From: Thermoplasmata archaeon
GTDB taxonomy: Archaea > Thermoplasmatota > Thermoplasmata > Thermoplasmatales > Thermoplasmataceae
NCBI GenBank assembly: GCA_021806235.1
Contig: JAJZXU010000032.1
Span: forward strand, 1 to 39,078
Reading direction: 5' to 3'
DNA length: 39,078 nucleotides
Shown here one piece after another: positions 17,997 through 27,868 of the stretch. Position 1 is the stretch's first letter. Each line of letters starts with the position of its first letter. The notes beneath the pieces were generated by a model that was not told the DNA's origin, did not search any database, and saw nothing but the letters and a program-made list of their open reading frames with translations. The position numbers and the translations under genes were made by a program.

Positions 17997-20900
17997 ATGA
18001 TATACAGGGATCAATTTAAAGTAGAAGATACGTTACCGTTTCTTGATGACATAATATCTGAATGGTTCAATAATAAATATGATGATTTAAGCGAACCCCA
18101 GAGAAAGGCATTGCCATTAATACACAACAAAACCAGCGTACTGGTATCATCCCCAACAGGAACCGGGAAAACATTAACCGGTTTTTTATCGATAATAAAT
18201 GAATTGTTTATAAAGGCTAAAAATAATGATCTCGAGGAAAAGATCTACTGCGTTTATATTTCACCATTAAAGGCCCTGGCAAATGATATAAATAAAAATT
18301 TAAAGGAGCCATTAAAAGAGATTTATGAAATAGCTAAAAACGAAGGTTTAAAGCTTCCGGAGATAAGGGTGGGGGTAAGGTCCGGAGATACCGGGCAGTC
18401 TGAAAGGAATAAAATGTTAAGGAAACCACCACATATACTAATAACCACACCAGAATCACTATCCCTGGCACTAACCGCAAATAAATTCAGGGAAAAATTT
18501 TACGGTGTTGAATATGTAATTGTTGATGAAATCCATGAAGTTTCTGCAACAAAAAGGGGTTCATTATTATCGTTGAATTTGGAAAGGTTGAATAATATTG
18601 CAGGCAACTTTGTGAGGATAGGGTTATCGGCTACCCAGGCACCACTGGATTTAATAGCTACATACCTCTGTGGATATGATAATGATAAAAAAAGGAACTT
18701 TGAGATAATAGAGGTAAATACAAACAAATATTTAGATTTAAAAATAATAACTCCTGTTAAGGATTTAACAATGGTAAGTTATGAGGTTGCAAATGAAAAA
18801 ATGTATGATATTTTAGCAGAACTTGTAAATAATCACAAAACAACATTAATATTTACGAATACAAGAAGTTCAACAGAACATGTTGCAATGAGATTAAAGG
18901 CAATGGGTATAGAGAATATAGAGGCACATCATTCCTCACTGGGTAAGCAGACAAGAATAGAGGTGGAGAACAGATTAAAAAACGGTGAACTGAAATGCGT
19001 TATAACCTCAACATCGCTGGAACTGGGAATAGATATTGGCTTTATAGATATGGTTATTCAGATAGGAAGCCCAAAATCAGTTTCAAGGGCATTGCAGAGA
19101 ATAGGGAGATCCGGCCATGGTGTGCGTGATTTATCCATGGGGAGATTTATTGTTTTCGATCTGGATGATTTAATGGAATGTGCTGTTATGACAAGAGCTG
19201 CATATGAGCATGAAATAGATAAGGTTTCTGTACCTATAAATTCATTAGATGTTTTATCCCAGGGCATAATAGGAATGGCTCTGGAAAAAAACTGGGATGT
19301 TGAGGAGGCATATAATTTAATTAAGGGCTCATATTCATTCCATACCTTAGATTATAATGATTATATATCAACATTAAGATATTTATCCGGACGGATAGAG
19401 GAGAATACATTATTTTCAAAAATATGGTATGATGAAAATGAGAAGGTATTCGGTAAAAAAAGAAGTACAAGGATGATTTATTTCATGAATGTTGGTACAA
19501 TACCTGAAGAGGCAAATTACAATGTCGCAAACGAACGAGGAAGGTTGATAGGCCAGTTAAGTGATAAATTTGTTGAGAAGTTAAAACACGGTGATATCTT
19601 TGTTCTTGGTGCAAAAACATACATGTTTTTAAAGGTATCAAGAAATAATATTACCGTAAAGGAAGCAACAGGAATGAAACCTACAGTTCCTTCATGGACG
19701 GGAGAACTGTTACCAAGGTCATATGATCTGGGAATCTTAATAGGTGAATTCAGGGAAGAACTGTATAATAAAATAAAAAACGGTGAAAACCCGGAAAACT
19801 GGCTTATAGAAAACTATAGGGTTGATGCTGCAGGTGCCAGAAGTTTAATATCATATGTAAAATCCCAGGGTAAATTTGATATACCGACTGGAGACCATTT
19901 ATTCATAGAAGGCCATATTGATAAGGATTTATATGATATAATATTCCACATACCCCTTGGAAGGAGAGTTAATGACGCACTGTCAAGGGCATATGGCCTT
20001 GTTATATCAAATAAATACAATGTTAATACAAGAATAAGTGTAAATGATAATGGCTTTATGATAACCTTAAACAGGAAAATAATTATAAAAGATGTATTAA
20101 AACTATTAAATTCAAAGAATTTTGAGGATGTGGTTAAAAGATCTATTATAAATACTGAACTGTTCAAGCAGAGGTTTAGATACTGTGCAACAAGGTCTTT
20201 AATGGTATTGAGAAAATATAAAAGTACAGATATATCCGTTGCAAGACAGCAATTAAGAAGCGATAAATTACTGAGAGTTTTAGAGGCAATCAAAAATTTT
20301 CCAGTAATAAAGGAAACATTCAATGAAATAAAAAATGATGTTATGGATGTTAATAATGCAGAATTGTATGTTGAAAATGTTATAGAGAAAAACAGGTATT
20401 CAGTAAGGGAATATTCTGATGAGAGCAGCCCCTTTTCATACAATTTAATACTGTCAGGTGTTTCCGATATAGTTTTAATGGAAGATCGATCAAAATTATT
20501 AAAGGAATTGCAGAATAAATTACTGGACAGAATATACGGCACAGAGGGGATAGATTTTCTTATAAAGGATTCAAAAATCGTTGAGAACTATTTCAGGAAT
20601 AATATACCTGATGTAATGGATAAATATACATACATAAAATTTTCAGAGCATTTTCTTTACATAGATCCCTTTAAGCCAAGATATGATTCGCCACTGAGCC
20701 ATACATCAGTTAATTTAAACGATATTACACATGAACTGATAAAAGATGATGAAATAATATACTGTTTTATAAGATCGGACCAGTGGGTAAATAAAAATTA
20801 TTATAATATAATATATAGCTTATTTAAAAAGAATTTAAGATTAAGTGATGTTGATGAAAATATCTATGATAACATGGATAACAAAACCTTCAATGAACTA

Positions 20901-23090
20901 AAAAAACTAAACTATAAAGAAGAGGACATAAGGAATGCAATAATTCACCTGGAATCCTCATTTATGATAAGAAAGAAGATAAAAAATAATTTAACATATT
21001 ACATGAAAAATGATATTAAACCGGAATTTGATGATAACAGTTTATACACGGCAATAAAGTTAATTCTGTCCTCATATGGGCCATTAACATATGATGAGCT
21101 GTTAATAAGATTGCCTGTAAATAATGATTTACTTGAAAATGCTTTAAAAGATCTGGTTAATGATGATATATTAATTTATGATTATATTACACCGATTTTT
21201 ATAAAACAGTACATGCTAAAGTCTGATTTTAATAATATAATAAATAATGCTGATGAAAATATACTGGAGAAAAGGATAATAAACTTTTCAATGCCGGTTG
21301 AAACAGTGGATGATTATTTCGACAAATATGGATTCGCCTTTGATTTGTATGATATAAAAATAAGGGTAAAAAATTTTGATCCGGGTAAAATAAATAGTAT
21401 GATTAATAATAATATATTTTATTTAAAAATAATAAAAAATAAGTATGCATATATCTCTAAATGGCTATTGAACCTATTATATTATTTAAGGGAGGAAAAA
21501 ACCAGTGCGAATGAAGAGAAAATAATGAATTATATAAAAAGTGGTTATAACACAGATGATAAATTATTAAAAATAAGCGGTTTTGATCCAATAGTATTGA
21601 AGGCTATTATTAAGGAACTACTATTTAAGGTAAAGATCATTCCTGAAAATGAGATATATGGGATATATGAACCTGATGAAAAACCGGATAACAGTAAAAT
21701 AATAGAGAAATATGGACCTGTAACAATGCATGAATTATCAAGGTTCTTCTGGTTTAACCCTGCAAAGATAGATTATACAAAATTGAGGCCATATTATTAT
21801 AAAAATGGGATTTATTATGGTGGCAATGAAATAGATCTTAATGGCAATTCAATAATTGTAAAAACAAATGACCCGGTGAGCATATACCTGGGTAAATATA
21901 TAAGAAATGATAGTTATAACTCAAGATTTATACATAACGGGAAAGAGGAAGCAATGTTCTATATGGAGGAAAAATCTCCAGGCATATGGCTCGAAAATAT
22001 AGACTTTGAGGATAATAAATTACATGAATTTATATCCTCTATAAATGATATGGCAGCCCAGATGGGAATAGCATCAATAATAATAAAGACAGAAAATAAT
22101 GATTTAATAAATGAAGCAAAGAAAATGAATTATAAGATTTCAAAGGATGTTGTTTATCATGGAAATCTGGATATATTAAATGTAAGTAACCTGGACCTGC
22201 TTGAAATATCAATAAAAAGATTTTCTGAAAATAAAATTACATTAAATTACAACACATTAAATAAAATGTACCTTGGGCTTAGGAATGATATAGAGGCTTC
22301 ATATTCAGGTGTAAAAAACATCGAATTAAATAATTATTACGGTTCGTTATTACTGTATAATTTTAATGGACCGTTTAATTTAAATACATACGGCACAAAA
22401 AACATAATATCATTGTATAAAGCAATTAAAAAGAGGAATTTAACAGATAATGAGGAGGTAATTTTAAAATACCTTATTTCAGAGAGTTCCACAGAAAATG
22501 AATTAATAAAAAGCATAAGGATGAATTCATTTATAATAAAGGATTCAGTAAAAAATCTTTATAAAATAGATGCAATTGCAAAGGATAAAAATAGAAAATA
22601 TATAACGGTAAATGATGAATACAAAAAAGAGGAGGCAATTGAAATATTATTAAACTGCATAGTAACCAAGATAGGATTCTTTGATGATGAGATATACGAA
22701 AAGTTAACGGATGTGCCTGTTGATGATGATTATAGAAGCATTGTAAATAAAATGGTTAAAGATAATGCAATCAGCAAAAAACTTATCCCAGAGGAAAGAA
22801 AAATAATATATATTTCAAACAATATTGATATTAAAAAAATTAAAAATGTAAAGATTACAAGAATTATTGAACCAAAGGGCATATTATCGCTATTCTTCAG
22901 TGATTACATAAAATCAAATTTTAAATCATTAAATACATATTTATTATTTATAAATGATTCAGCAAAATTGTCAATAAGTGTAAAGAAGAGCGGAAAATAC
23001 CTTACAGTAAAATCAATAACAGGAGATAATAAATACAGGGACATATTAAAAAGTGAATTTAACGACCTTGGATATATACTATCTGGTTAA
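17997..23090 (+). CDS. lhr: Very long Lhr-type superfamily 2 helicase
   Basis: 1697 aa. Helicase core: Q motif (PQRKA, 34-38), Walker A SPTGTGKT (52-59), DEIH box (177-180), SAT (211-213), motif V TSTSLELGIDIG (337-348) and motif VI QRIGRSGHG (367-375). The winged-helix and Lhr-specific domain follows to about residue 850. Archaeal Lhr proteins usually end near there (about 850-950 aa). This one continues for about 800 residues of repeated winged-helix-like segments (YGPLTYDELLIRLP; YGPVTMHELSRFFWF), resembling the C-terminal half of long bacterial Lhr (about 1500 aa). Likely ATP-driven 3'-5' DNA or DNA:RNA unwinding in repair. The stop codon lies in a sequence shared with a tnpB end (see findings). 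Confidence 0.9.
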   Translation: MIYRDQFKVEDTLPFLDDIISEWFNNKYDDLSEPQRKALPLIHNKTSVLVSSPTGTGKTLTGFLSIINELFIKAKNNDLEEKIYCVYISPLKALANDINKNLKEPLKEIYEIAKNEGLKLPEIRVGVRSGDTGQSERNKMLRKPPHILITTPESLSLALTANKFREKFYGVEYVIVDEIHEVSATKRGSLLSLNLERLNNIAGNFVRIGLSATQAPLDLIATYLCGYDNDKKRNFEIIEVNTNKYLDLKIITPVKDLTMVSYEVANEKMYDILAELVNNHKTTLIFTNTRSSTEHVAMRLKAMGIENIEAHHSSLGKQTRIEVENRLKNGELKCVITSTSLELGIDIGFIDMVIQIGSPKSVSRALQRIGRSGHGVRDLSMGRFIVFDLDDLMECAVMTRAAYEHEIDKVSVPINSLDVLSQGIIGMALEKNWDVEEAYNLIKGSYSFHTLDYNDYISTLRYLSGRIEENTLFSKIWYDENEKVFGKKRSTRMIYFMNVGTIPEEANYNVANERGRLIGQLSDKFVEKLKHGDIFVLGAKTYMFLKVSRNNITVKEATGMKPTVPSWTGELLPRSYDLGILIGEFREELYNKIKNGENPENWLIENYRVDAAGARSLISYVKSQGKFDIPTGDHLFIEGHIDKDLYDIIFHIPLGRRVNDALSRAYGLVISNKYNVNTRISVNDNGFMITLNRKIIIKDVLKLLNSKNFEDVVKRSIINTELFKQRFRYCATRSLMVLRKYKSTDISVARQQLRSDKLLRVLEAIKNFPVIKETFNEIKNDVMDVNNAELYVENVIEKNRYSVREYSDESSPFSYNLILSGVSDIVLMEDRSKLLKELQNKLLDRIYGTEGIDFLIKDSKIVENYFRNNIPDVMDKYTYIKFSEHFLYIDPFKPRYDSPLSHTSVNLNDITHELIKDDEIIYCFIRSDQWVNKNYYNIIYSLFKKNLRLSDVDENIYDNMDNKTFNELKKLNYKEEDIRNAIIHLESSFMIRKKIKNNLTYYMKNDIKPEFDDNSLYTAIKLILSSYGPLTYDELLIRLPVNNDLLENALKDLVNDDILIYDYITPIFIKQYMLKSDFNNIINNADENILEKRIINFSMPVETVDDYFDKYGFAFDLYDIKIRVKNFDPGKINSMINNNIFYLKIIKNKYAYISKWLLNLLYYLREEKTSANEEKIMNYIKSGYNTDDKLLKISGFDPIVLKAIIKELLFKVKIIPENEIYGIYEPDEKPDNSKIIEKYGPVTMHELSRFFWFNPAKIDYTKLRPYYYKNGIYYGGNEIDLNGNSIIVKTNDPVSIYLGKYIRNDSYNSRFIHNGKEEAMFYMEEKSPGIWLENIDFEDNKLHEFISSINDMAAQMGIASIIIKTENNDLINEAKKMNYKISKDVVYHGNLDILNVSNLDLLEISIKRFSENKITLNYNTLNKMYLGLRNDIEASYSGVKNIELNNYYGSLLLYNFNGPFNLNTYGTKNIISLYKAIKKRNLTDNEEVILKYLISESSTENELIKSIRMNSFIIKDSVKNLYKIDAIAKDKNRKYITVNDEYKKEEAIEILLNCIVTKIGFFDDEIYEKLTDVPVDDDYRSIVNKMVKDNAISKKLIPEERKIIYISNNIDIKKIKNVKITRIIEPKGILSLFFSDYIKSNFKSLNTYLLFINDSAKLSISVKKSGKYLTVKSITGDNKYRDILKSEFNDLGYILSG

Positions 23091-23230
23091 CGTCTATCTC
23101 TGGTAGCTGTCATCCCTGTGACGCTTAAACTCCGTGGGTACAACCAGATACTTTATATTATGCTAGCAAAAGCTTCAGGTGTGGAGTTTTTCAACGGGCG
23201 ATTTACTGCTGGGGAATGAGGGGGTACACC
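23086..23230 (-). mobile_element. Decayed 3' end of an IS605-type tnpB
   Basis: Read on the minus strand from 23230 to 23086, this matches the end of the tnpB at 33133-33912. Best blocks: GGTTGTACCCACGGAGTTTA plus AGC (identical), CCTGA-GCTTTTGCTA just before it, and a final GATGAxA...GTTAAC. In broken frames it still spells AVN-P-K (for the RuvC III DxN region) and PEAFA, but stops interrupt it. The matching tail ends at GTTAAC, which contains the lhr stop codon. It is therefore a residue of a single tnpB-type insertion at the 3' end of lhr; no tnpA or 5' part remains. Confidence 0.75.
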
Positions 23231-23370
23231 TGCAAAGTTAAATTTATACTGTCTTTTAATTCTATTACCATATCCTATCCATATTGATAACAATACTTCA
23301 AAAATCAAAAATGTGGCAGCGGTTAAAAATCTATGTTATAGTGAGCGGAAAAATTGCAACTATATTATTT

Positions 23371-23532
23371 TTATGGCGAGAATTCCTCCTGAAGTTCTAT
23401 TACAACCTCGTTTAAAACGTCTTCTAATGTTAAACCTGTGTATTCACGGAGACCCCCCATATCCGTTCTTAACCTGGCTACATAGCCCTTTTCATCTTTT
23501 TCGAATTCTATATTGCATAATAATTCTTCCAT
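23371..23532 (-). CDS. Small HicB-like protein (53 aa)
   Basis: 53 codons from ATG at 23532 to TAA. The pattern FEKDEKGYVARLRTDMGG...TGLTLEDVLNEVVIELQEEF resembles the short alpha/beta HicB fold (strand, strand, then a helix with L-E-x-V spacing), as found in type II antitoxins or free-standing archaeal relatives. No HicA toxin is adjacent. A perfect 15-bp palindrome lies 9-23 bases upstream of the start, which supports a real, self-regulated gene. The family call is by pattern only. Confidence 0.55.
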   Translation of the reverse strand: MEELLCNIEFEKDEKGYVARLRTDMGGLREYTGLTLEDVLNEVVIELQEEFSP

Positions 23533-23540
23533 AGTAATCA

Positions 23541-23555
23541 CACATAAATTATGTG
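23541..23555 (-). promoter_or_regulatory. Palindrome CACATAA-A-TTATGTG, likely operator
   Basis: Perfect 7-bp arms around one central base, located between a weak TATA-like tract (about 23560) and the start codon of the 53-aa gene. That is where a self-repressor would bind. The remaining sequence from 23556 to 23784 shows no gene. Confidence 0.5.
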
Positions 23556-23784
23556 ATGTATTTAACGTTTTTTAATTTACAGGAGTGTGCCATATCCGGG
23601 TTATGATTTTTAGAATTTATATTCTTATATCAGGCAATAATTACTAAAAAAGTCCCGGTACTGACGCTTTATTATTAAAAACGTTTCACCTGTGCTATAG
23701 GGTTACCAGCGGAAATCTGGCAATATCCCATTTACAATAATACGATCAGTAAGCTGATGTTCCCTGACCGTTGATATGCCACAA

Positions 23785-25056
23785 TTACGGGTTATTTTCT
23801 GCCGAATAAAATCCCATTATTATGTCAGAAACATTATTACCGGTTCTCCCAGTTAATATAACGCCGTGATTATTTAACAGTGCGTTATAGCTATCGTTGT
23901 TATCCAGATAATATTCAATGCCACTGACTTTTGTAGTGTTATCAACTATGCCACCTGCAGCAGGGCTCATACCATCAATACCATCTGTACCTATTGAAAC
24001 AAAAACAAAATGTTCATTGTTTTTCATCTTCTGGAATAATCTTAAAACCAGTTCCTGATTTCTTCCACCTTTACCGTTACCTCTAACATTTACGGTTGTT
24101 TCACCACCACCTACAAAATAGAAACCGGATCCCTTTATATAATAAACGGATCTTAAAATTTTTACCAGCTCGTCCGATATATCACTCACATCGCCATTTA
24201 TATTGCTACCGAGATTTATTGAATCGGTATTCATGTACCCATAAAATTTGTCAACAAAATCATTATTTTTTAAGATGATATTATTTCTTATTTTCTTAAA
24301 ATATTTATTTACTATTTTATATGGCTTATAATTATTTATTACTAGATTTTTAAGTTTATCATCCTTTACATACTTCTCTAATAACTCATCAATATTTAAA
24401 TTCGTATCTGTTTTTTTCAATGGGCCGGATGCAATTATTGAAACATCATCGTGTATAACGTCTGAAATTATATACGATACAACATTTGCAGGATATAGAT
24501 ATTTTGACAATTTGCCATTTTTAACATTTGATAGTACTGACCTTATGTAATTTAATGAATATATATCTCCACCATTTTTCATTACCTCCCTTGATACATT
24601 CATTATATCATTAACTCCTATATTATCAACAGGTATTTCAAATAATGAGGATCCACCACCTGAAATTAGAACTATTACAAGATCATTTTCGCTTAAATCC
24701 CTTAAATTCGATAATAACTTTTCCGACGACTTAACGGATAACTCACTGACATATGGGTGTGTACCCCTTAAAATATTTAACTCATTATATATATTATTAT
24801 CATTTTCATCCTCTGGAACAATAATGCCTGCATATTTAATTTTGTTTATTATTCTATCTCTTATGCCAGAATACATTTTAAATGATGCTTTACCGAAACC
24901 AATAACATATACATTGTTATATTCCGTTAAATCAAGGTCAAATTTTTTACCTATAATTTTTTCTGGCGATAACTCATTAAATACCTTTTCTATGGCATTA
25001 ATAAAAAAAATTCTTTTATCATTTGTTGATATATCTTTCTTGTTTTTAACCTGCAT
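23785..25056 (-). CDS. gck: Glycerate 2-kinase, MOFRL family
   Basis: 423 aa. It phosphorylates D-glycerate at C2 to give 2-phosphoglycerate, the step that feeds the non-phosphorylative Entner-Doudoroff route used by Thermoplasmatales. Signatures: GFGKASFKMYSG (about 53-64), VIVLISGGGSSLFEIP (about 128-143) and the C-terminal MOFRL region GGGETTVNVRGNGKGGRNQELVLR...SIGTDGIDGMSPAAGG. It is transcribed divergently from the permease at 25184. Confidence 0.93.
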   Translation of the reverse strand: MQVKNKKDISTNDKRIFFINAIEKVFNELSPEKIIGKKFDLDLTEYNNVYVIGFGKASFKMYSGIRDRIINKIKYAGIIVPEDENDNNIYNELNILRGTHPYVSELSVKSSEKLLSNLRDLSENDLVIVLISGGGSSLFEIPVDNIGVNDIMNVSREVMKNGGDIYSLNYIRSVLSNVKNGKLSKYLYPANVVSYIISDVIHDDVSIIASGPLKKTDTNLNIDELLEKYVKDDKLKNLVINNYKPYKIVNKYFKKIRNNIILKNNDFVDKFYGYMNTDSINLGSNINGDVSDISDELVKILRSVYYIKGSGFYFVGGGETTVNVRGNGKGGRNQELVLRLFQKMKNNEHFVFVSIGTDGIDGMSPAAGGIVDNTTKVSGIEYYLDNNDSYNALLNNHGVILTGRTGNNVSDIIMGFYSAENNP

Positions 25057-25183
25057 ATATGATAAATAAAAATAACCATTTAATATTATTTATTGGATAT
25101 TAATTATTTTAATATCAATAATGATTAATATTGTTAATACTAAATAAAAAAACTTAAAATATAAATTGCATATTAACTTATAC

Positions 25184-26710
25184 GTGGCAGAAGAAAATAA
25201 ACACGGTTCTGAGGATAATGTGGGCTATAAAGATTACAGGCATTTAAAATACAACCAGTTAACATTGAGGCATGCCGTATCCCAGGCAATCGGACTTAAT
25301 GCCCCGGGAGGAACGATAGTTTTATACGTTGCAGGTACAGCGGCACTGTTAACATTTACATTTTCAAAATATCCCAATGGTGCATTTTCAATACCCCTGA
25401 TTTTATTGCTGGCTTTAATTGTGTATTCAATGATGAGTTATTCGTCGTATGAGTTTTCAAAATATTTATCAAGTGCAGGTGGTTATTACACATTTGTCGC
25501 CAATGGCCTTGGGTCTGGATTTGGTTTAACAACAGCACTGTCATATATAAGTTATCAGATTTTGAGTTTTACAGGATTTGGCATTCTGGGTTTTATAGGT
25601 TTTGCATATGCTATTTTACCGAGTCTTGGAATAGCACTACCGTATGTAAATATATTGTGGATTCCGGTTACAGTTGCATTTATATTATTTGTAAGCTTTT
25701 TAATATATAAGGGCATAAAACCCTCATTAAAATATGTATCATATGCAATTTTAATCGAGGTAATATTCTTCATAGCAACTTCGGTTTATTTAATAGCGGT
25801 AAATCATTCAACATTAACAGTGAAACCCTTCACGGCAATACCTGTAGGTGGCAATTTTATAATTTTAGCAGCAATGATGGTGTATGCAATAGGAACATTT
25901 GTGGGCGTTGGAGGATCAATACCCATAGCTGAAGAGACCAAAAACCCAAAAAGGAACGTTCCATTATCAATAATAGCAAGCATATTTATTTTAGGAATTA
26001 CAATAATACTCGCTGCATATTCTGAAGTTATATCATGGGGATATTCAAACATGCTTAATTTCGGAACTGGCAGTGGTATAGGGGCATATCCGGTTTTATC
26101 AATATATAAAAATAGTTTCGGTATGCTTGGGCTATTGCCCTTTGCAATTCTTTTGATAATAGTCATTAACTCCTTTTTTACAGCAACAGTATCTTTAGGA
26201 ACAAATGCATCCAGGGTCCTGTTTTCATTATCAAGGGAAAATGTAATACCCGAAAAATTATCAAGAACTAACACAAAGGGTGTACCCGTTTATGCTGTAC
26301 TGTTTATAACGGTAATTTCTATGATAATAGTTTTATCAACCGGAATAGCCTTTGAATTGCTATATCCGGGTAGGGTAATAGATGCTCTGCTGTATGCTTC
26401 TGTATTTTTACTGATACTGGAATCACCGATAACGTATATAGTACATATACTGACAAATACATCATTATATCTATTTTTAAAGAAAAATGGTAAAAAAGCA
26501 CATGTTGTAAGGCATATAATAATACCGGGAATATCCAGTGTAACTTTGATTGGTGCTATAATAGCAGCAATTTACTTTGATTTAAGTGCCCCATATATTT
26601 ATGGTGTTTATGGGTCTTTAATATGGGTTGTTGTTATATTTGCTACTGTATTAGTTATGTATACAAAATATAAGAAGCATCTGGAAAATCTGGGAGATTT
26701 TTCATTATAA
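25184..26710 (+). CDS. APC-superfamily amino acid permease
   Basis: About 508 aa, about 12-13 membrane helices. The first helix motif (AIGLNAPGGTIVLY) and the helix 6 region (GVGGSIPIAEETKNPKRNVP) are those of APC transporters. It takes up amino acids or related amines. Start: GTG at 25184 lies about 25 bases after a TATA-like AACTTAAAATATAAA stretch (about 25151-25165), fitting a leaderless GTG start; an in-frame TTG at 25166 would add 6 residues within the promoter. Neighbours give no substrate clue. Confidence 0.86.
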   Translation: MAEENKHGSEDNVGYKDYRHLKYNQLTLRHAVSQAIGLNAPGGTIVLYVAGTAALLTFTFSKYPNGAFSIPLILLLALIVYSMMSYSSYEFSKYLSSAGGYYTFVANGLGSGFGLTTALSYISYQILSFTGFGILGFIGFAYAILPSLGIALPYVNILWIPVTVAFILFVSFLIYKGIKPSLKYVSYAILIEVIFFIATSVYLIAVNHSTLTVKPFTAIPVGGNFIILAAMMVYAIGTFVGVGGSIPIAEETKNPKRNVPLSIIASIFILGITIILAAYSEVISWGYSNMLNFGTGSGIGAYPVLSIYKNSFGMLGLLPFAILLIIVINSFFTATVSLGTNASRVLFSLSRENVIPEKLSRTNTKGVPVYAVLFITVISMIIVLSTGIAFELLYPGRVIDALLYASVFLLILESPITYIVHILTNTSLYLFLKKNGKKAHVVRHIIIPGISSVTLIGAIIAAIYFDLSAPYIYGVYGSLIWVVVIFATVLVMYTKYKKHLENLGDFSL

Positions 26711-27868
26711 ATTTAAAATATTATTTATTTCATTCAGTGATCTTTTTCTTATAGTGCTTAAATTTTCATTTTTAATTACCCTACCATTTTCTATATATTT
26801 TTCCATAATATTTTTCATGGTTCCACCGCAGGTGCATTCTTCCTCATTTATATTTTTTAAAACAGTTTTTACTTTATAACACTGGTTACAGCGCAAAACA
26901 TTTTTTACACCGGAGAATTTACCACGTTTTGTTTTATTTTCACCATTTATATTTACTATATCCATACCGAAATCTACTGGCTTTGCGGATGATATTGATG
27001 TACCAATGCCAAAGGATTCAGCACCGGCACTCACCAGTTCATTTATGTCCTCTATTTTTATACCACCGGAAACCATAATTTTAATGTTTTTATGATTCCT
27101 TATATTTAATTCCCAACGTATTTCCCTTATTATATTTGGAAAATTGCCCCTCCTCGATGATGGTGTGTCAAGCCTTATATAATCTATATCGGGAAATTCC
27201 TCTGCAGCCTTTATTGCGGCAAACTTTTCATCCATGTATGTATCTATTAAGAAAACTCTAAAATCAGAATTATCATATTGAATTTTCCATGCCTGATCAT
27301 CGCCTAAAATTAGTGATAGGGCATGTGGCATTGTTCCCGACGGTTTTATGCCTAAAATTTTTGCACTTAAAACTCCAGATACACCGGAAGCCCCACCTAT
27401 ATATGAGGAACGGTCAATCATTGCAGATATTGCTGGATGCATTCTTCTTATTCCAAAGGAAATAAATGGAATATTATCTAAAATTTTTTTTATTATTGAT
27501 GAATATGATGATACGCCGGAAGCCTGACATATAAATCCAAGTAATGGTGTCTCAAATTCCGCAAAATCAAGATAATTGCCCTCAATTCGTATAAAAGGTA
27601 CCGGCATTCCATCATCATCCCTGGGTTTTATTATAGTTCCTTCTGGAATTGCATATAAATTTATATTTTTATTTTCAAATAGGGAAATTACATCGTTTAA
27701 ACCTGTAAAATTTATATAATCATATGATGAGGAGGAGGTTGTAACTTCCATGGTTACGTGTGGATTTATATTTAATTTTGCCAGATATTCCTTTGTTTTA
27801 TCAAAATAAACATCTGTTGAGCTGCCGTTGATTATATCATTTTCGTTGGCCATTGCAAATTTATTCAT
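26705..27868 (-). CDS. pncB: Nicotinate phosphoribosyltransferase with zinc ribbon
   Basis: 387 aa. It joins nicotinate and PRPP into nicotinate mononucleotide. Family features: FETPLLGFICQASGVSS (about 85-101), FGIRRMHPAISAMIDRSSYIGGASG (about 116-140) and PSGTMPHALSLILG (about 154-167). Near the end CNQC...CTCGG forms a rubredoxin-like zinc site, as in the Thermoplasma enzyme class. Overlaps the pncA stop by 8 bases; ATG codons at 27868 and 27853 are both possible starts. With PncA it salvages nicotinamide. Confidence 0.92.
   Translation of the reverse strand: MNKFAMANENDIINGSSTDVYFDKTKEYLAKLNINPHVTMEVTTSSSSYDYINFTGLNDVISLFENKNINLYAIPEGTIIKPRDDDGMPVPFIRIEGNYLDFAEFETPLLGFICQASGVSSYSSIIKKILDNIPFISFGIRRMHPAISAMIDRSSYIGGASGVSGVLSAKILGIKPSGTMPHALSLILGDDQAWKIQYDNSDFRVFLIDTYMDEKFAAIKAAEEFPDIDYIRLDTPSSRRGNFPNIIREIRWELNIRNHKNIKIMVSGGIKIEDINELVSAGAESFGIGTSISSAKPVDFGMDIVNINGENKTKRGKFSGVKNVLRCNQCYKVKTVLKNINEEECTCGGTMKNIMEKYIENGRVIKNENLSTIRKRSLNEINNILNL

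Noticed and set aside
19814-20542. 242-codon minus-strand ORF inside lhr
   Set aside because: Low-complexity Leu/Ser-rich antisense frame of an A/T-rich gene; lhr continues intact through it.
25804-26274. 156-codon minus-strand ORF inside the second APC permease
   Set aside because: Antisense shadow of membrane helices; no start context and no recognisable family.
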